Below are positions 11,655 through 19,811 of a stretch of 64,000 bases of DNA, one piece after another. Under the pieces are notes generated by a model. It had not been told where the DNA came from, did not search any database, and worked only from the letters and a program-made list of their open reading frames with translations. The position numbers and the translations under genes were made by a program. How positions within the stretch are numbered: the stretch's first letter is position 1; every line of letters begins with the position of its first letter. Source of the DNA: Actinomadura sp. KC06. GTDB lineage: Bacteria; Actinomycetota; Actinomycetes; Streptosporangiales; Streptosporangiaceae. Where the stretch lies: positions 1 to 64,000 of the forward strand of contig NZ_SMKT01000015.1 of assembly GCF_004348735.1 (NCBI RefSeq). Direction: 5' to 3'.

Positions 11655-12269
11655 ATGTTGCGTCCCAGGACCAAGGCGATCGCGATACTGAGCGTCGCCA
11701 CTGCGCCACTCGCCTTGACCTTCGCGCCCGCATCCGCGGCGCCGGCACCTCCCGCCCCCGTGATCGAGATCGCGACCCTCAACGGCTCCGGATGTCCACC
11801 CGGAACCGTCAAGGTCGCCCCCGACCCGGACGGTTTCACCATCAAATACAGCGGCTACACGGCCAGTGTCGGCGGTGACGCCAAACCGACGGACTCCCGC
11901 AAGAACTGCCAAGTCAGTCTGAAGGTCACCGTCCCGGAGGGACTCACCTACGCGGTGGAAAAGGTGGATTTCCGCGGCACCGGCGGCATGGAGCCCACGA
12001 CGACCGGTGTTCTCAAATCCAATTTCTACTTCGCGGGCCATCCGTCGACCAGCTCGATCACGAGAGAGATCCCGGGCCCTGTCGCAGGCGACTGGCAGCG
12101 CAACGAGAGGTGGGTCGAGCTCCTCTGGCCGCAGTGCGGCGAACAGCGGAATCTCAATCTCAACACCGAACTGCGCGTGACAGCCTCTGACAAATCCAAG
12201 GCCAATTTCTTGTCCATGAACTCCGACCTCGGCACGTCCTACCACTTCAATTGGAAGACCTGCCCCTGA
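11655..12269 (+). CDS. secreted DUF4360 family protein
   Basis: A 204-residue exported protein of unknown function. The start at 11655 follows GGAAG by eight bases. Residues 1-28 form a Sec signal peptide (basic MLRPRTK, hydrophobic core, ASAAP cleavage region). The mature part matches DUF4360: an early GSGCPPGTV, then RKNCQ, a YAVEKVDFRG strand, WPQCG and a terminal LNTELRV followed by WKTC. The four cysteines could form two disulfides. It lies between hutH and the IclR gene in the opposite orientation to hut and has no obvious link to histidine use. This family is common in actinomycetes and fungi and has no assigned activity. Confidence 0.85.
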   Translation: MLRPRTKAIAILSVATAPLALTFAPASAAPAPPAPVIEIATLNGSGCPPGTVKVAPDPDGFTIKYSGYTASVGGDAKPTDSRKNCQVSLKVTVPEGLTYAVEKVDFRGTGGMEPTTTGVLKSNFYFAGHPSTSSITREIPGPVAGDWQRNERWVELLWPQCGEQRNLNLNTELRVTASDKSKANFLSMNSDLGTSYHFNWKTCP

Positions 12270-12301
12270 CGGAAAGCCCGCGGACGTGACCGGCCTCCGT
12301 C

Positions 12302-12324
12302 CCCGCCCGTGGAGCGGGGGCGGG
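12302..12324 (+). terminator. GC-rich hairpin after the DUF4360 gene
   Basis: CCCGCCC (12302-12308) pairs with GGGCGGG (12318-12324) around a nine-base loop, 33 bases after the DUF4360 stop. It has no T-tract, as is common in actinomycetes. It would end that transcript just before the iclR operator. Confidence 0.45.
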
Positions 12325-12335
12325 CCGACCTGGTC

Positions 12336-12351
12336 GTCTCAGATACGAGAC
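12336..12351. promoter_or_regulatory. putative autoregulatory IclR operator
   Basis: GTCTCAGATACGAGAC is an inverted repeat (GTCTC, six-base spacer, GAGAC) ending one base before the ATG at 12353. It matches 15 of 16 bases of the site upstream of hutH. Its position implies either a leaderless transcript or a start at the ATG at 12362. Binding there would block transcription of the regulator's own gene. Confidence 0.6.
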
Positions 12352-12352
12352 G

Positions 12353-13147
12353 ATGGGTCCCATGTCCCAGGTACCGGCCGCCCGCCGAGCCCTGGCGGTC
12401 CTGCGCCTGCTGGCCGCCGCGGCCGGCCCCCTGCCCGCGTCCTCGATCGCCCGGTCCCTCGACCTGCCCCGGTCGAGCACCTACCACCTCCTGACCGCGA
12501 TGGCCGAGGACGGCTTCGTCACCTACGTCCCCGAGGAGCGCCGCTGGGGCCTGGGCGTCGCGGCCTTCGAGATCGGATCCGCCTACCTCCGCCACGAACC
12601 CCTCGAACGCCTGGCCCGACCCCTCCTCCGCCGCCTGGTCGACCGCGTCGGCGAGATCGTCCAGCTCGGCATCTTGCACGGCCCGGAGACCCTCTACCTC
12701 CTCAAGGAGCAGCCCGCCCGGCACGCGACCCTCGTCACCGACGTGGGCGTCCGGATGCCCGCCCATCTCACCGCGAGCGGCCGCTCGATGCTCGCGCACC
12801 TGCCTCCCGCGCAGGTCCGCGCCCTGTTCACCGTCCCCGTCGCCACCCGCGCGGCCCCCTTCATCAGCCGCACCGGCCGCGGCCCCACGACCCTCACCGA
12901 CCTCCGCCGCACCCTCGCCGAGGACGCCCGCCGGGGCTGGTCGGTGGAGGACGGCCACGTCACCGAGGGCTTCGCGAGCATCGCCGCCTGCGCCTTCGAC
13001 CACACGGCCCACCCCACGGCCGCCATCACCATCACGTTCCGCCGCGAAGACCATCCTGAAGAGACGTGGCCTCCGCTGGCCGACCAGGCCAGGGCCACCG
13101 CCGCCATCCTCACCACCCGCCTGAACGGCCGTCCCCCGCTCCCCTGA
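12353..13147 (+). CDS. IclR-family transcriptional regulator, probable hut regulator
   Basis: A 264-residue (261 if the ATG at 12362 is used) IclR protein. The N-terminal winged helix-turn-helix (about residues 18-65, with SSIARSLDLPRSSTYHLL as recognition region) is followed by the C-terminal effector domain. This carries HLTASGRSMLAHL and ends in ...AITITFRREDHPEETWPPLADQ, the usual small-molecule binding fold. The family binds operators as dimers of dimers and responds to aromatic or carboxylic acids. The twin 16-bp repeats before this gene and before hutH make histidine, urocanate or a derivative a reasonable ligand, but this is inference. Confidence 0.92.
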   Translation: MGPMSQVPAARRALAVLRLLAAAAGPLPASSIARSLDLPRSSTYHLLTAMAEDGFVTYVPEERRWGLGVAAFEIGSAYLRHEPLERLARPLLRRLVDRVGEIVQLGILHGPETLYLLKEQPARHATLVTDVGVRMPAHLTASGRSMLAHLPPAQVRALFTVPVATRAAPFISRTGRGPTTLTDLRRTLAEDARRGWSVEDGHVTEGFASIAACAFDHTAHPTAAITITFRREDHPEETWPPLADQARATAAILTTRLNGRPPLP

Positions 13148-13159
13148 CCACCGGGGATT

Positions 13160-13175
13160 CCTGACGAAAGTCAGG
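13160..13175 (+). terminator. short GAAA-loop hairpin after iclR
   Basis: CCTGAC-GAAA-GTCAGG forms a six-base-pair stem with a GNRA tetraloop, 13 bases after the IclR stop. It could help end that transcript. The stem is short and no T-run follows, so the call is tentative. Confidence 0.35.
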
Positions 13176-13266
13176 GGCGGCGGGTGGCGTTCGGTCAGTG
13201 TGCCGGTCACGCCCGGCCGCTTAGGTTCAACCTCGCCATGTTGGACGGCGGGGCGGGAGAACCCGA

Positions 13267-14193
13267 GTGATCACTTTGCGGGGACTGACGAAACGGTACG
13301 GGGACAAGACCGCGGTGGACGGGCTGTCACTGGAGGTCGCGGCCGGAAAGGTGACCGGATTCCTCGGCCCGAACGGGGCGGGGAAATCCACCACGATGCG
13401 CATGATCGTGGGCCTGGATCGCCCGAGCGCGGGCGAGGCCCTGGTCGGCGGCCGCGCGTACGCGGGAATGGCGCGTCCCATACGTGAGGTCGGGGCGCTG
13501 CTGGACGCGGGCTCGGTCCATCCCGGCCGTTCGGCGCGGGCGCATCTGCTGGCGATGGCGCGCAGCAACGGAATTCCGCGTCCGCGCGTGGACCAGGTTC
13601 TGGGCCTCGTCGGATTGGAGTCCGTCGCCGGGCGGCGGGTCGGCTCGTATTCGCTGGGAATGCGTCAGCGCCTGGGAATAGCGGGCGCGTTGCTGGGCGA
13701 TCCCGCCGTCCTGATGTTCGACGAACCGGTGAACGGCCTCGACCCGGACGGAGTGCTGTGGGTGCGGCGGCTCATGCGCGGGCTCGCCGCGGAGGGCCGC
13801 ACGGTGTTCGTGTCGTCGCACCTGATGAGCGAGATGCAATTGACGGCGGACCAGCTGGTTGTTCTCGGCCGCGGACGCCTGCTCGCCGACGCGCCGATGG
13901 CGGAGGTGATCGCGAACGGTTCCGGCAACGCCGTCCGGGTGCGCAGCCCCCGTGCCGCCGAGCTCGCGGGACGGCTCGCCGCCGTCGGCGCCGAAGTACG
14001 CCATGCGGACGAGGGCGAACTGCGGGTCACCGGCCTCCCGATAGACCGGGTCGGGCTCATGGCATACGAGGCGGGCGTTCCCGTGCTCGAACTGAGCGCC
14101 GTCGAAGCGTCGCTGGAAGAGGCGTACATGGATCTGACCGGGGCGAGCGTCGAATACGGCACCGGAATGCCGGGAGCGGAGGCACTGCGATGA
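13267..14193 (+). CDS. ABC-2 type transporter ATP-binding protein
   Basis: A 308-residue ATPase of the drug/antibiotic exporter type. Walker A is GPNGAGKST (about residues 37-45), the signature is YSLGMRQRL, Walker B is VLMFDEPVNGLDP, and the switch region SSHLMSEM follows. The C-terminal 85 residues form the accessory domain usual for these proteins. Translation starts at GTG 13267. The stop overlaps the permease start (ATGA), so the two form one unit. The likely role is export of a lipid, drug or peptide across the membrane. The substrate is unknown. Confidence 0.93.
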   Translation: MITLRGLTKRYGDKTAVDGLSLEVAAGKVTGFLGPNGAGKSTTMRMIVGLDRPSAGEALVGGRAYAGMARPIREVGALLDAGSVHPGRSARAHLLAMARSNGIPRPRVDQVLGLVGLESVAGRRVGSYSLGMRQRLGIAGALLGDPAVLMFDEPVNGLDPDGVLWVRRLMRGLAAEGRTVFVSSHLMSEMQLTADQLVVLGRGRLLADAPMAEVIANGSGNAVRVRSPRAAELAGRLAAVGAEVRHADEGELRVTGLPIDRVGLMAYEAGVPVLELSAVEASLEEAYMDLTGASVEYGTGMPGAEALR

Positions 14194-15011
14194 CCACGAA
14201 AACGGGACCGATCGGCATCGAAATCGGAAGCGCCTCCGGCACCGTGTCCGGCGGGGGCATGCCGGGCGCGTTGGCGGCCGAATGGACGAAGCTGTGGACG
14301 ATACGTTCCACGTACTGGGGCCTGGCCGGTGCGCACCTGCTGATGGCGGCGCTGTGCTTGATCATGGCGCAGGTGACGGTGTCGAACAACACCGATGAGC
14401 GCGTGCAGGAGCACCCCGGAGTGGTCTCGGTCAGCGACATCGCCACCGGTTCGATGGACATGGTCCAGTTCGTGATCCTGGCCCTGGCCATCCTGATGAT
14501 CACGGGTGAGTACGCGACGGGAAGCATTCACGCGACGCTCCAGTGGGTCCCGCCACGGGGTCGAATGCTGTCGGCGAAGGCGGCCATTGCCACGGCGGTC
14601 ATTTTCCCGTCCGGAGTTCTCCTCGGCTTGGTGGGCACGGCCGTCGCGTACCCCGTCCTCGGAAGATGGGGGCGCCTGGACGCCGGCGACGTCGTCCACG
14701 ACGCGCTGATGACGGGCGTGTACCTGACGGCGCTGAGCGTCATGATTCTCGGCGTCGGGGCCATGCTCCGCAGCACCGCGGCGACGCTGACCACCGCGTT
14801 CCTCTTCATCATGGTGCTGCCGGTAATGCTGGCCAACAGCCGGTCCGAGCTGCTCATGGACGTCGCGAACGGCATGCCGAGCAGCGCGGGCCGGCACCTC
14901 CTGAAAGGCGACGGCCCCTATCCGGCGGCAGTCGCCGGAGCGATTCTCGCGGCGTGGACGGCCGCGGCTCTGTGGGGCGGAATCACCGTCCTGCGCCGCC
15001 GCGACGCCTGA
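14190..15011 (+). CDS. ABC-2 type transporter permease
   Basis: A 273-residue integral membrane protein with about six hydrophobic helices after a cytoplasmic Gly-rich N-terminal tail of about 30 residues. The first helix follows LAAEWTKLWTIRSTYWGL, a motif typical of actinobacterial ABC-2 permeases whose ATPase is the preceding gene. ITGEYATGSIHATLQWVPPR is the conserved cytoplasmic loop of this group. The gene starts inside the ATPase stop. It ends four bases before the convergent acetyltransferase gene, with no room for a separate terminator. Confidence 0.9.
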   Translation: MTTKTGPIGIEIGSASGTVSGGGMPGALAAEWTKLWTIRSTYWGLAGAHLLMAALCLIMAQVTVSNNTDERVQEHPGVVSVSDIATGSMDMVQFVILALAILMITGEYATGSIHATLQWVPPRGRMLSAKAAIATAVIFPSGVLLGLVGTAVAYPVLGRWGRLDAGDVVHDALMTGVYLTALSVMILGVGAMLRSTAATLTTAFLFIMVLPVMLANSRSELLMDVANGMPSSAGRHLLKGDGPYPAAVAGAILAAWTAAALWGGITVLRRRDA

Positions 15012-15015
15012 TTCC

Positions 15016-15576
15016 TCAAGCCGGGCACGAAGTGCGTTCGTTGGGCTGGAGACGCTGGCTGAGGATGACGCCCTCCCATCTGCCCAGGGCGCCGTCCCGC
15101 CTGATCCGCCCCGACTGGACGAAGCCCGCTCGTTCGTAGTAGCGGACGAGGCCCTGGTCTCCACCCGCCCAGCACCTGAGCCTGAGCAGGCTGATTCCCC
15201 TGTCGGCGGCTTCGGCGCGGGCATGGTCCAGCAACGCCTTGCCGACGCCGAGCCCGGCGCACCGCCGGTCGATGACGAGAGCCTCCAGAAAAAGCTCCGG
15301 CTCCTGGACGGAAGGAATGAATTCAGGGGCAGGCCCCAGCCGCATGGCCCCTACGACGGCGCCTTCGTTCTCGGCGACGCGCAGTTCCCCCGACTCGGCG
15401 TAACGCCGAACCCTTCCGATGAGCCTCGGACTCTCCGACCACGGTTCCGTGCCCCACTGCCCCGACCGGCCGGAGCCGGCGAGCCATTCGACCGCCCGGT
15501 CGTAAAGCGCGAGAACGGCTGGAACGTCCTCCAAGTCTCCTGTCCGGATACGCACCGCTGCCTCCGCCATCCCCAT
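15016..15576 (-). CDS. GNAT-family N-acetyltransferase
   Basis: A 186-residue single-domain GNAT protein. Motif A is visible as ALVIDRRCAGLGVGKALLDHARAEA in the middle, with the R/Q-x-x-G-x-G/A acetyl-CoA pyrophosphate loop. It is followed by LRLRCWAGGDQGLVRYYERAGF, the usual motif B. The ATG at 15576 has GAGGG nine bases upstream. The acceptor is unknown; small amines, amino acids or antibiotics are typical for this fold. It converges on the ABC permease gene. Confidence 0.87.
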   Translation of the reverse strand: MGMAEAAVRIRTGDLEDVPAVLALYDRAVEWLAGSGRSGQWGTEPWSESPRLIGRVRRYAESGELRVAENEGAVVGAMRLGPAPEFIPSVQEPELFLEALVIDRRCAGLGVGKALLDHARAEAADRGISLLRLRCWAGGDQGLVRYYERAGFVQSGRIRRDGALGRWEGVILSQRLQPNERTSCPA

Positions 15577-15675
15577 GATCGAGAGCCCTCGTCCTGACGT
15601 TAGCCGGACCTCAGAAGTCCTGACTATGAGTGCGGTCACAGACGGCGGCCGACGGGCCGGATCGCGATCCGGGCT

Positions 15676-16467
15676 TCACTTCCGGGTCAGGTAGTCGGTG
15701 AGGACGGGGGCCAGGACGTCGGCCGCGACGATGTGACCCTGGTCGGGGAGGACGAGGTGCCGTCCGTTCGGCATGGCGGCGGCGATCTGCTCGGCCGTCT
15801 CGATCATCCAGGAGTGGCTGTCGCCGCCGCACAGCACGAGCGTGGGGACGGTCACCTCGCGCGCCTGCTCGACCGGTGTGCGTCCGCCCCGGCTGTCCTC
15901 GCTCACCATCGCGAAGGGGTCGATGGGCAGGGTACGGGCGCTCGCCTGGGTTCCGGGGTTCTGGCTCATGAAGTCGATGAGCTGCTGCGGCATCCCCGTG
16001 GGCGTCAGGAAGGCCGCGATCGCGTCGGCGGGACGATCCTGTGCGAGGTGCTCCTTGATGGTGCGGAGCAGTGCCTGCGACCTTTCGGGTTCCTCTGGGT
16101 CGTCCTCAAGGAGGAAAGGCGGCTCGTGGAGGACGAGTCCGGTGATGGGCAGCCCGGACGCCGCCGCGTGCAGCGCGAGAGCCGCCCCGGACGAGTGGCC
16201 GTACACCGCCGCCTCGCCTCCGGCCTCCGCGATGAGCGCGCCCAGGTCGTCGATCTCCTGCTGGACGGTGTCCGGGGCCTTGTCGCCGCTGTCGCCCCGG
16301 CCTCTGCGGTCGTAGCAGAACACGGTGAAGTTCCGTCCGAGCTCCGCGGCGAGCGGGTCGGTCGCCATGCGGTCGCACAGGGCCCCGGCCACGAGGACGA
16401 CCGGCGGGCCGTCGCCGGTCCGCTCGAACGCGATGGAGGTTCCGTCCGCTGAGATCGCTTTGTTCAT
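15676..16467 (-). CDS. alpha/beta hydrolase
   Basis: A 263-residue alpha/beta hydrolase-fold protein with an intact triad: nucleophile in GHSSG, acid in LCGGDSHSW, and His in PDQGHIV near the C-terminus. The oxyanion region PVVLVAGALCDRM follows strand 3. It resembles esterases of the proline iminopeptidase/haloperoxidase-like group. No neighbour indicates the substrate. It is useful as a contrast to the hydrolase at 54.1 kb, which has lost its catalytic residues. Confidence 0.88.
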   Translation of the reverse strand: MNKAISADGTSIAFERTGDGPPVVLVAGALCDRMATDPLAAELGRNFTVFCYDRRGRGDSGDKAPDTVQQEIDDLGALIAEAGGEAAVYGHSSGAALALHAAASGLPITGLVLHEPPFLLEDDPEEPERSQALLRTIKEHLAQDRPADAIAAFLTPTGMPQQLIDFMSQNPGTQASARTLPIDPFAMVSEDSRGGRTPVEQAREVTVPTLVLCGGDSHSWMIETAEQIAAAMPNGRHLVLPDQGHIVAADVLAPVLTDYLTRK

Positions 16468-16517
16468 GGTCGTCCTCTCATGATCGGGTCAGTCAGGCTA
16501 TCGGTGCGGCGCCCCCT

Positions 16518-16898
16518 TCACGACGACGATCGCGCCCCCGGCGCAGGTGACGGCGCCGCCCGTGAAGCGCCGTTGTCGAGCAGGCGCATCTGCAGCAGCG
16601 CGGCCACGGCGGCGCACGCGACGGTGCCGAGGAGGCTGGCGGCGCCCAGCTCTCCGCGCACCGCGTACGAGGCGACCGAGGCGGTGAAGACGCCGGTGCT
16701 CATCGCGAGCGCGAAGCCCAGCGCAGGCGCGGCGGACGGGCCGGGCAGCGCCGCCGCGGCCAGCAGCAGCGCGCACAGGATCAGGTCCGGCACGAGGAAC
16801 AGGTTGTCGCCGCGCCAGGAGTCGTGCAGGAACAGAAAGGCGAACGTGGTCACGCTGATGAGGACCGCGAACGCGCGGGCGAAGCCGATGAGGTTCAT
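16518..16898 (-). CDS. small four-helix membrane protein
   Basis: A 126-residue protein of unknown function, with four hydrophobic segments (about residues 5-22, 33-50, 54-76 and 83-102) and an Ala/Pro/Ser-rich tail. The start at 16898 (MNLIGFARAF) is chosen because the longer reading frame upstream is Arg/Pro-rich and overlaps the promoter of the divergent kinase gene. The 131-base gap to the histidine kinase gene suggests it may be co-regulated with, or a target of, the two-component system. That is inference from position only. Confidence 0.7.
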   Translation of the reverse strand: MNLIGFARAFAVLISVTTFAFLFLHDSWRGDNLFLVPDLILCALLLAAAALPGPSAAPALGFALAMSTGVFTASVASYAVRGELGAASLLGTVACAAVAALLQMRLLDNGASRAAPSPAPGARSSS

Positions 16899-17029
16899 GG
16901 TCCCATCAGAGCGGGGACGCGCGTCCGGGCGCATCGGCCGGCGCGCCGCGACATCGCGGCCACCTGGAGGAGGGCGGGCTCCTGCTCGCGGCGGAGGCCC
17001 CCGGCGGGCGGCGATTCTAGGATGAGAGC

Positions 17030-18166
17030 ATGTTCGCCGACCAGGTGGAGAGCCTGCTCTCACGCTGGTTCGTCCCGCTGCGTGCGGGCCTTGGCGCCGT
17101 CCTGGCGGCCGGCGATCTCGCGCTCATGCACCGTCCGGAGCACGGCGCCGACTGGACGCTGGTGCTGGCGGCGTTCGGAACCTACACCGCTGCCGTACGG
17201 CTTCCGATGCCGGCCGTCGCCGGGCTGGCGGTGCTGCTGGGTCTCGCCGAGGCCACGGGCTCGGCCATGGTGATGCCGGTGAAGGGCATGCTCGCGATCG
17301 CCCTGTTCGAGCTGGCGGTGCGCCGCCCGGCACGGGAGCTGCTCGCCGGAGCGGCGGCGTTCGCGCTGGCGGTCGGCTGCGGATGGATCGGCGACCCGCT
17401 CCGGACGGTCCCGCCCGCGCTGTTCCGGGTCGCGGTCTTCCTCACCGTCCTGCTGCTGGCGGGCGCCTACATCCGCTCCGCGCGGGCGGCCGCGCGGGCG
17501 GCGCGGGAGCGGGCCGCCGCCGAGACGCGCGCGGCCCGCACCACCGAGCGCACCGCGATCGCCCGCGAGCTGCACGACCTGGTGGCGCACCACGTCTCGT
17601 CGATGGTCCTGCGCGTCGGCGTGGCCCGGCACGTCCTCCCGGACGCCGGGCCCGAAGTCGGGGAGGTCCTGGACGACCTGCACGCCACCGGGACCGCGGC
17701 GCTCGACGATCTCGGCCGCCTGGTGGCGGTGCTGCGCGACCCGTCCACCGTGCACGGCGAGCCGCCGCAGGTGGAGCCGGCCGCGCTGCCGGCCGCGCTG
17801 GAACGCGTCGTCGAGCGGCGCCGGTCGGCGGGGCTGGCGGCCGAGGCGTCGATCGACCCGGCCGTGACCCGGCTGGCCCCGCACCAGGGCGTCACGATCC
17901 TGCGGCTGGTCCAGGAAGGACTCGCCAACGCCGCCAAGCACGCCGGGCCGCACGCCACCGTCCGCCTGTCCGTCCGGATCGACGGTGACGCCGCCCGCCT
18001 GGTCATCGACGACGACGGCCACGGCGCGCCGGGCGCTCCCGGCCACGGGCTCATCGGCATGCGCGAACGGGTGGACCTGCTCGGCGGCACCTTCGAGGCG
18101 GGTCCGACCGGATCCGGGTGGAGGCTGTCGGCCGAGCTCCCCCTGCCCGCGGCCGTACGCCCATGA
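17030..18166 (+). CDS. two-component sensor histidine kinase (NarL-type partner)
   Basis: A 378-residue HisKA_3 kinase. Residues 15-150 contain four or five membrane helices with short loops, so sensing is probably within or near the membrane. The dimerisation and phosphoacceptor helix carries RELHDLVAHHVSSMVLR with His182. The ATPase domain has DDDGHGAPGAPGHGLIGMRERV (N/G boxes) near residues 325-350. It ends with ATGA overlapping its response regulator. This class often senses cell-envelope stress or antibiotics in actinomycetes, but the signal is unknown. Confidence 0.93.
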   Translation: MFADQVESLLSRWFVPLRAGLGAVLAAGDLALMHRPEHGADWTLVLAAFGTYTAAVRLPMPAVAGLAVLLGLAEATGSAMVMPVKGMLAIALFELAVRRPARELLAGAAAFALAVGCGWIGDPLRTVPPALFRVAVFLTVLLLAGAYIRSARAAARAARERAAAETRAARTTERTAIARELHDLVAHHVSSMVLRVGVARHVLPDAGPEVGEVLDDLHATGTAALDDLGRLVAVLRDPSTVHGEPPQVEPAALPAALERVVERRRSAGLAAEASIDPAVTRLAPHQGVTILRLVQEGLANAAKHAGPHATVRLSVRIDGDAARLVIDDDGHGAPGAPGHGLIGMRERVDLLGGTFEAGPTGSGWRLSAELPLPAAVRP

Positions 18167-18819
18167 CCGATCGGGATGCCGCCGTGATCCGCGTTCTTGT
18201 CGCCGACGACCAGCGGCTCGTCCGGATGGGCCTGCGCATGCTCTGCGAGGCCGCCGACGACGTGCGGGTCGTCGCCGAGGCGGCCGACGGCCACGAGGCG
18301 GTGACCCTGACCGGACGGCTCGTCCCCGACGTGGTCCTCATGGACCTGCGCATGCCCGGCCTGGACGGCACCGCCGCCACCGAGCGCATCATCGCGGCCC
18401 GTCCGGCCGCCCGGGTGCTGGCGCTGACGACCTTCGGCGACGACGACCACCTGTACCCCGCGCTCGCCGCCGGAGCCTGCGGATTCCTCCTCAAGAGCGC
18501 ACCCCCGGGCGACCTGCTCGACGCCGTGCGCCGGGCGGCGGCGGGCGGCACGCCGTTCAGCCAGGAGGTGCTCGGACGCCTGGTCGAGCGGGCGGTGAGC
18601 GTCCCGGCCGCGGCCGACCCCGGCGACCTGACTCCGCGCGAGCGGGAGGTGCTGGTGCTGGTCGCCGCCGGGCTGTCCAACCGGGAGATCGCCGCACGGC
18701 TGCACGTCGGGGTGACCACGGTGAAGACGCACGTGGCCGCGCTGCTGGCCAAGACCGGCTGCCCGAACCGGATCCGGCTGGCCGTGTTCGCCGTCCGCGC
18801 GGGCCTGGCGTCAGGCTGA
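18163..18819 (+). CDS. LuxR/NarL-family response regulator
   Basis: A 218-residue regulator with a receiver domain (VLVADDQRLVRMG; phosphoacceptor Asp61 in VVLMDLRMPG; Thr and Lys switch residues in LTTFGDDDHL and FLLKSAPP) and a C-terminal HTH (LTPREREVLVLVAAGLSN, ending TVKTHVAALLAKTG). The ATG at 18163 overlaps the kinase stop, so the pair is translated together. Its targets are not visible from the sequence. Confidence 0.94.
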   Translation: MTDRDAAVIRVLVADDQRLVRMGLRMLCEAADDVRVVAEAADGHEAVTLTGRLVPDVVLMDLRMPGLDGTAATERIIAARPAARVLALTTFGDDDHLYPALAAGACGFLLKSAPPGDLLDAVRRAAAGGTPFSQEVLGRLVERAVSVPAAADPGDLTPREREVLVLVAAGLSNREIAARLHVGVTTVKTHVAALLAKTGCPNRIRLAVFAVRAGLASG

Positions 18820-18826
18820 CATGCGG

Positions 18827-18858
18827 CGGGCCCGCTCCGTGACGACAGAGCGGGCCCG
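18827..18858. terminator. bidirectional terminator between the response regulator and ABC genes
   Basis: An 11-base perfect inverted repeat (CGGGCCCGCTC at 18827-18837, complement at 18848-18858) with a ten-base loop fills the 55-base gap between two convergent genes. It can serve both strands. Confidence 0.75.
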
Positions 18859-18874
18859 AGCGGAGCGGACGAGG

Positions 18875-19795
18875 TCAGGCCAGGCCGGACTTCTTGAGCC
18901 ACTCTTCGGCGACCTTTTCCTGGTCGTCCTTGTCGATGGCGATGCGCTTCATCATGTCCAGGAGGTCCTGGGTGGTGAGCTTGGCGGAGACGGCGTTGAG
19001 GGCCGCCCGCGCCGTGTCGTTCACGGCCTTCTTGTGCACCAGCGGCGTCACGTTCTGGGCGCTGAAGACGTTCTTCGGGTCTTCGAGGACGACGAGCTTG
19101 TTCTGCTCGATGGTGGGGTCGGTGGTGAACAGGTCGGCGGCCTGGATCTTGTTCTCGACGAGGAGTTTCACCAGGGTGGCCTGGGCGCCGGCGTCGAACG
19201 GCTGGAACTTCTTGAACTCGAGGCCGTAGGCGCTCTTGAGGCCGACGAGCCCCTGCTGCCGCGTCTTGAACTCGGACGGGCCCGCGATGGTGAGCTCCCC
19301 GGCGACCGGCTTCAGGTCGGCGATGGACTTGAGGTTGTACTTCGCGGCGGTCTGCGGGTTGACGGTGACGGAGTCCTTGTCCTCGGCCTGGGCGGAGTTC
19401 AGGATCTCGACCTCGGCGGGCAGCTTGGCCTTCAGGGCCGCGTTGATCTCCTCGGTGGTCGCGGCCGTGCTGCTCTTGTCGACAGACGTGGTCAGCAGCG
19501 CGCCGTTGTACTCGGGCATGACGCTGATGCCGCCCTTGACGACCTGGTCGTAGTAGACCTCGCGGGCGCCGATGTTGAACTTGCGGGTGACCTTGACGCC
19601 CTTCGCCTCCAGGGCCTGGGCGTAGAGCTCGCCGAGCAGGTTGCTCTCGGGGAAGTTGGCGCCGCCGACGGTGACGGTGCCGCTGTCGCCGCCACCGGCG
19701 AGCGGGTTGTCGTCGCCGGAGTCTCCGCCGCCGCAGGCGGACAGGGTCAGGGCGGCCACCAGGCCGACGACCGCGCCACGGATGAGTTTCTTCAT
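18875..19795 (-). CDS. quaternary-amine (OpuCC/ProX-like) substrate-binding lipoprotein
   Basis: A 306-residue extracytoplasmic binding protein. Its N-terminus is a lipoprotein signal (LTLSAC, lipidated Cys about residue 21). The mature protein begins with a Gly/Asp-rich linker and then VTVGGANFPESNLLGELYAQAL, the opening strand of the OpuAC fold. IGAREVYYDQVVKGGISVMPEYNGALL is the usual second block. The family binds glycine betaine, choline, carnitine or similar trimethylammonium compounds in an aromatic cage. I cannot identify the ligand. It is the last gene of a four-gene importer operon. Confidence 0.92.
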   Translation of the reverse strand: MKKLIRGAVVGLVAALTLSACGGGDSGDDNPLAGGGDSGTVTVGGANFPESNLLGELYAQALEAKGVKVTRKFNIGAREVYYDQVVKGGISVMPEYNGALLTTSVDKSSTAATTEEINAALKAKLPAEVEILNSAQAEDKDSVTVNPQTAAKYNLKSIADLKPVAGELTIAGPSEFKTRQQGLVGLKSAYGLEFKKFQPFDAGAQATLVKLLVENKIQAADLFTTDPTIEQNKLVVLEDPKNVFSAQNVTPLVHKKAVNDTARAALNAVSAKLTTQDLLDMMKRIAIDKDDQEKVAEEWLKKSGLA

Positions 19796-19811
19796 TGTTC
19801 TGTTCCTTCGG

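Noticed and set aside
9797-11845. The long open frame extends hutH upstream by about 160 codons.
   Set aside because: The extra part crosses the promoter region and has no lyase homology; the ATG at 11362 has a good ribosome-binding site.
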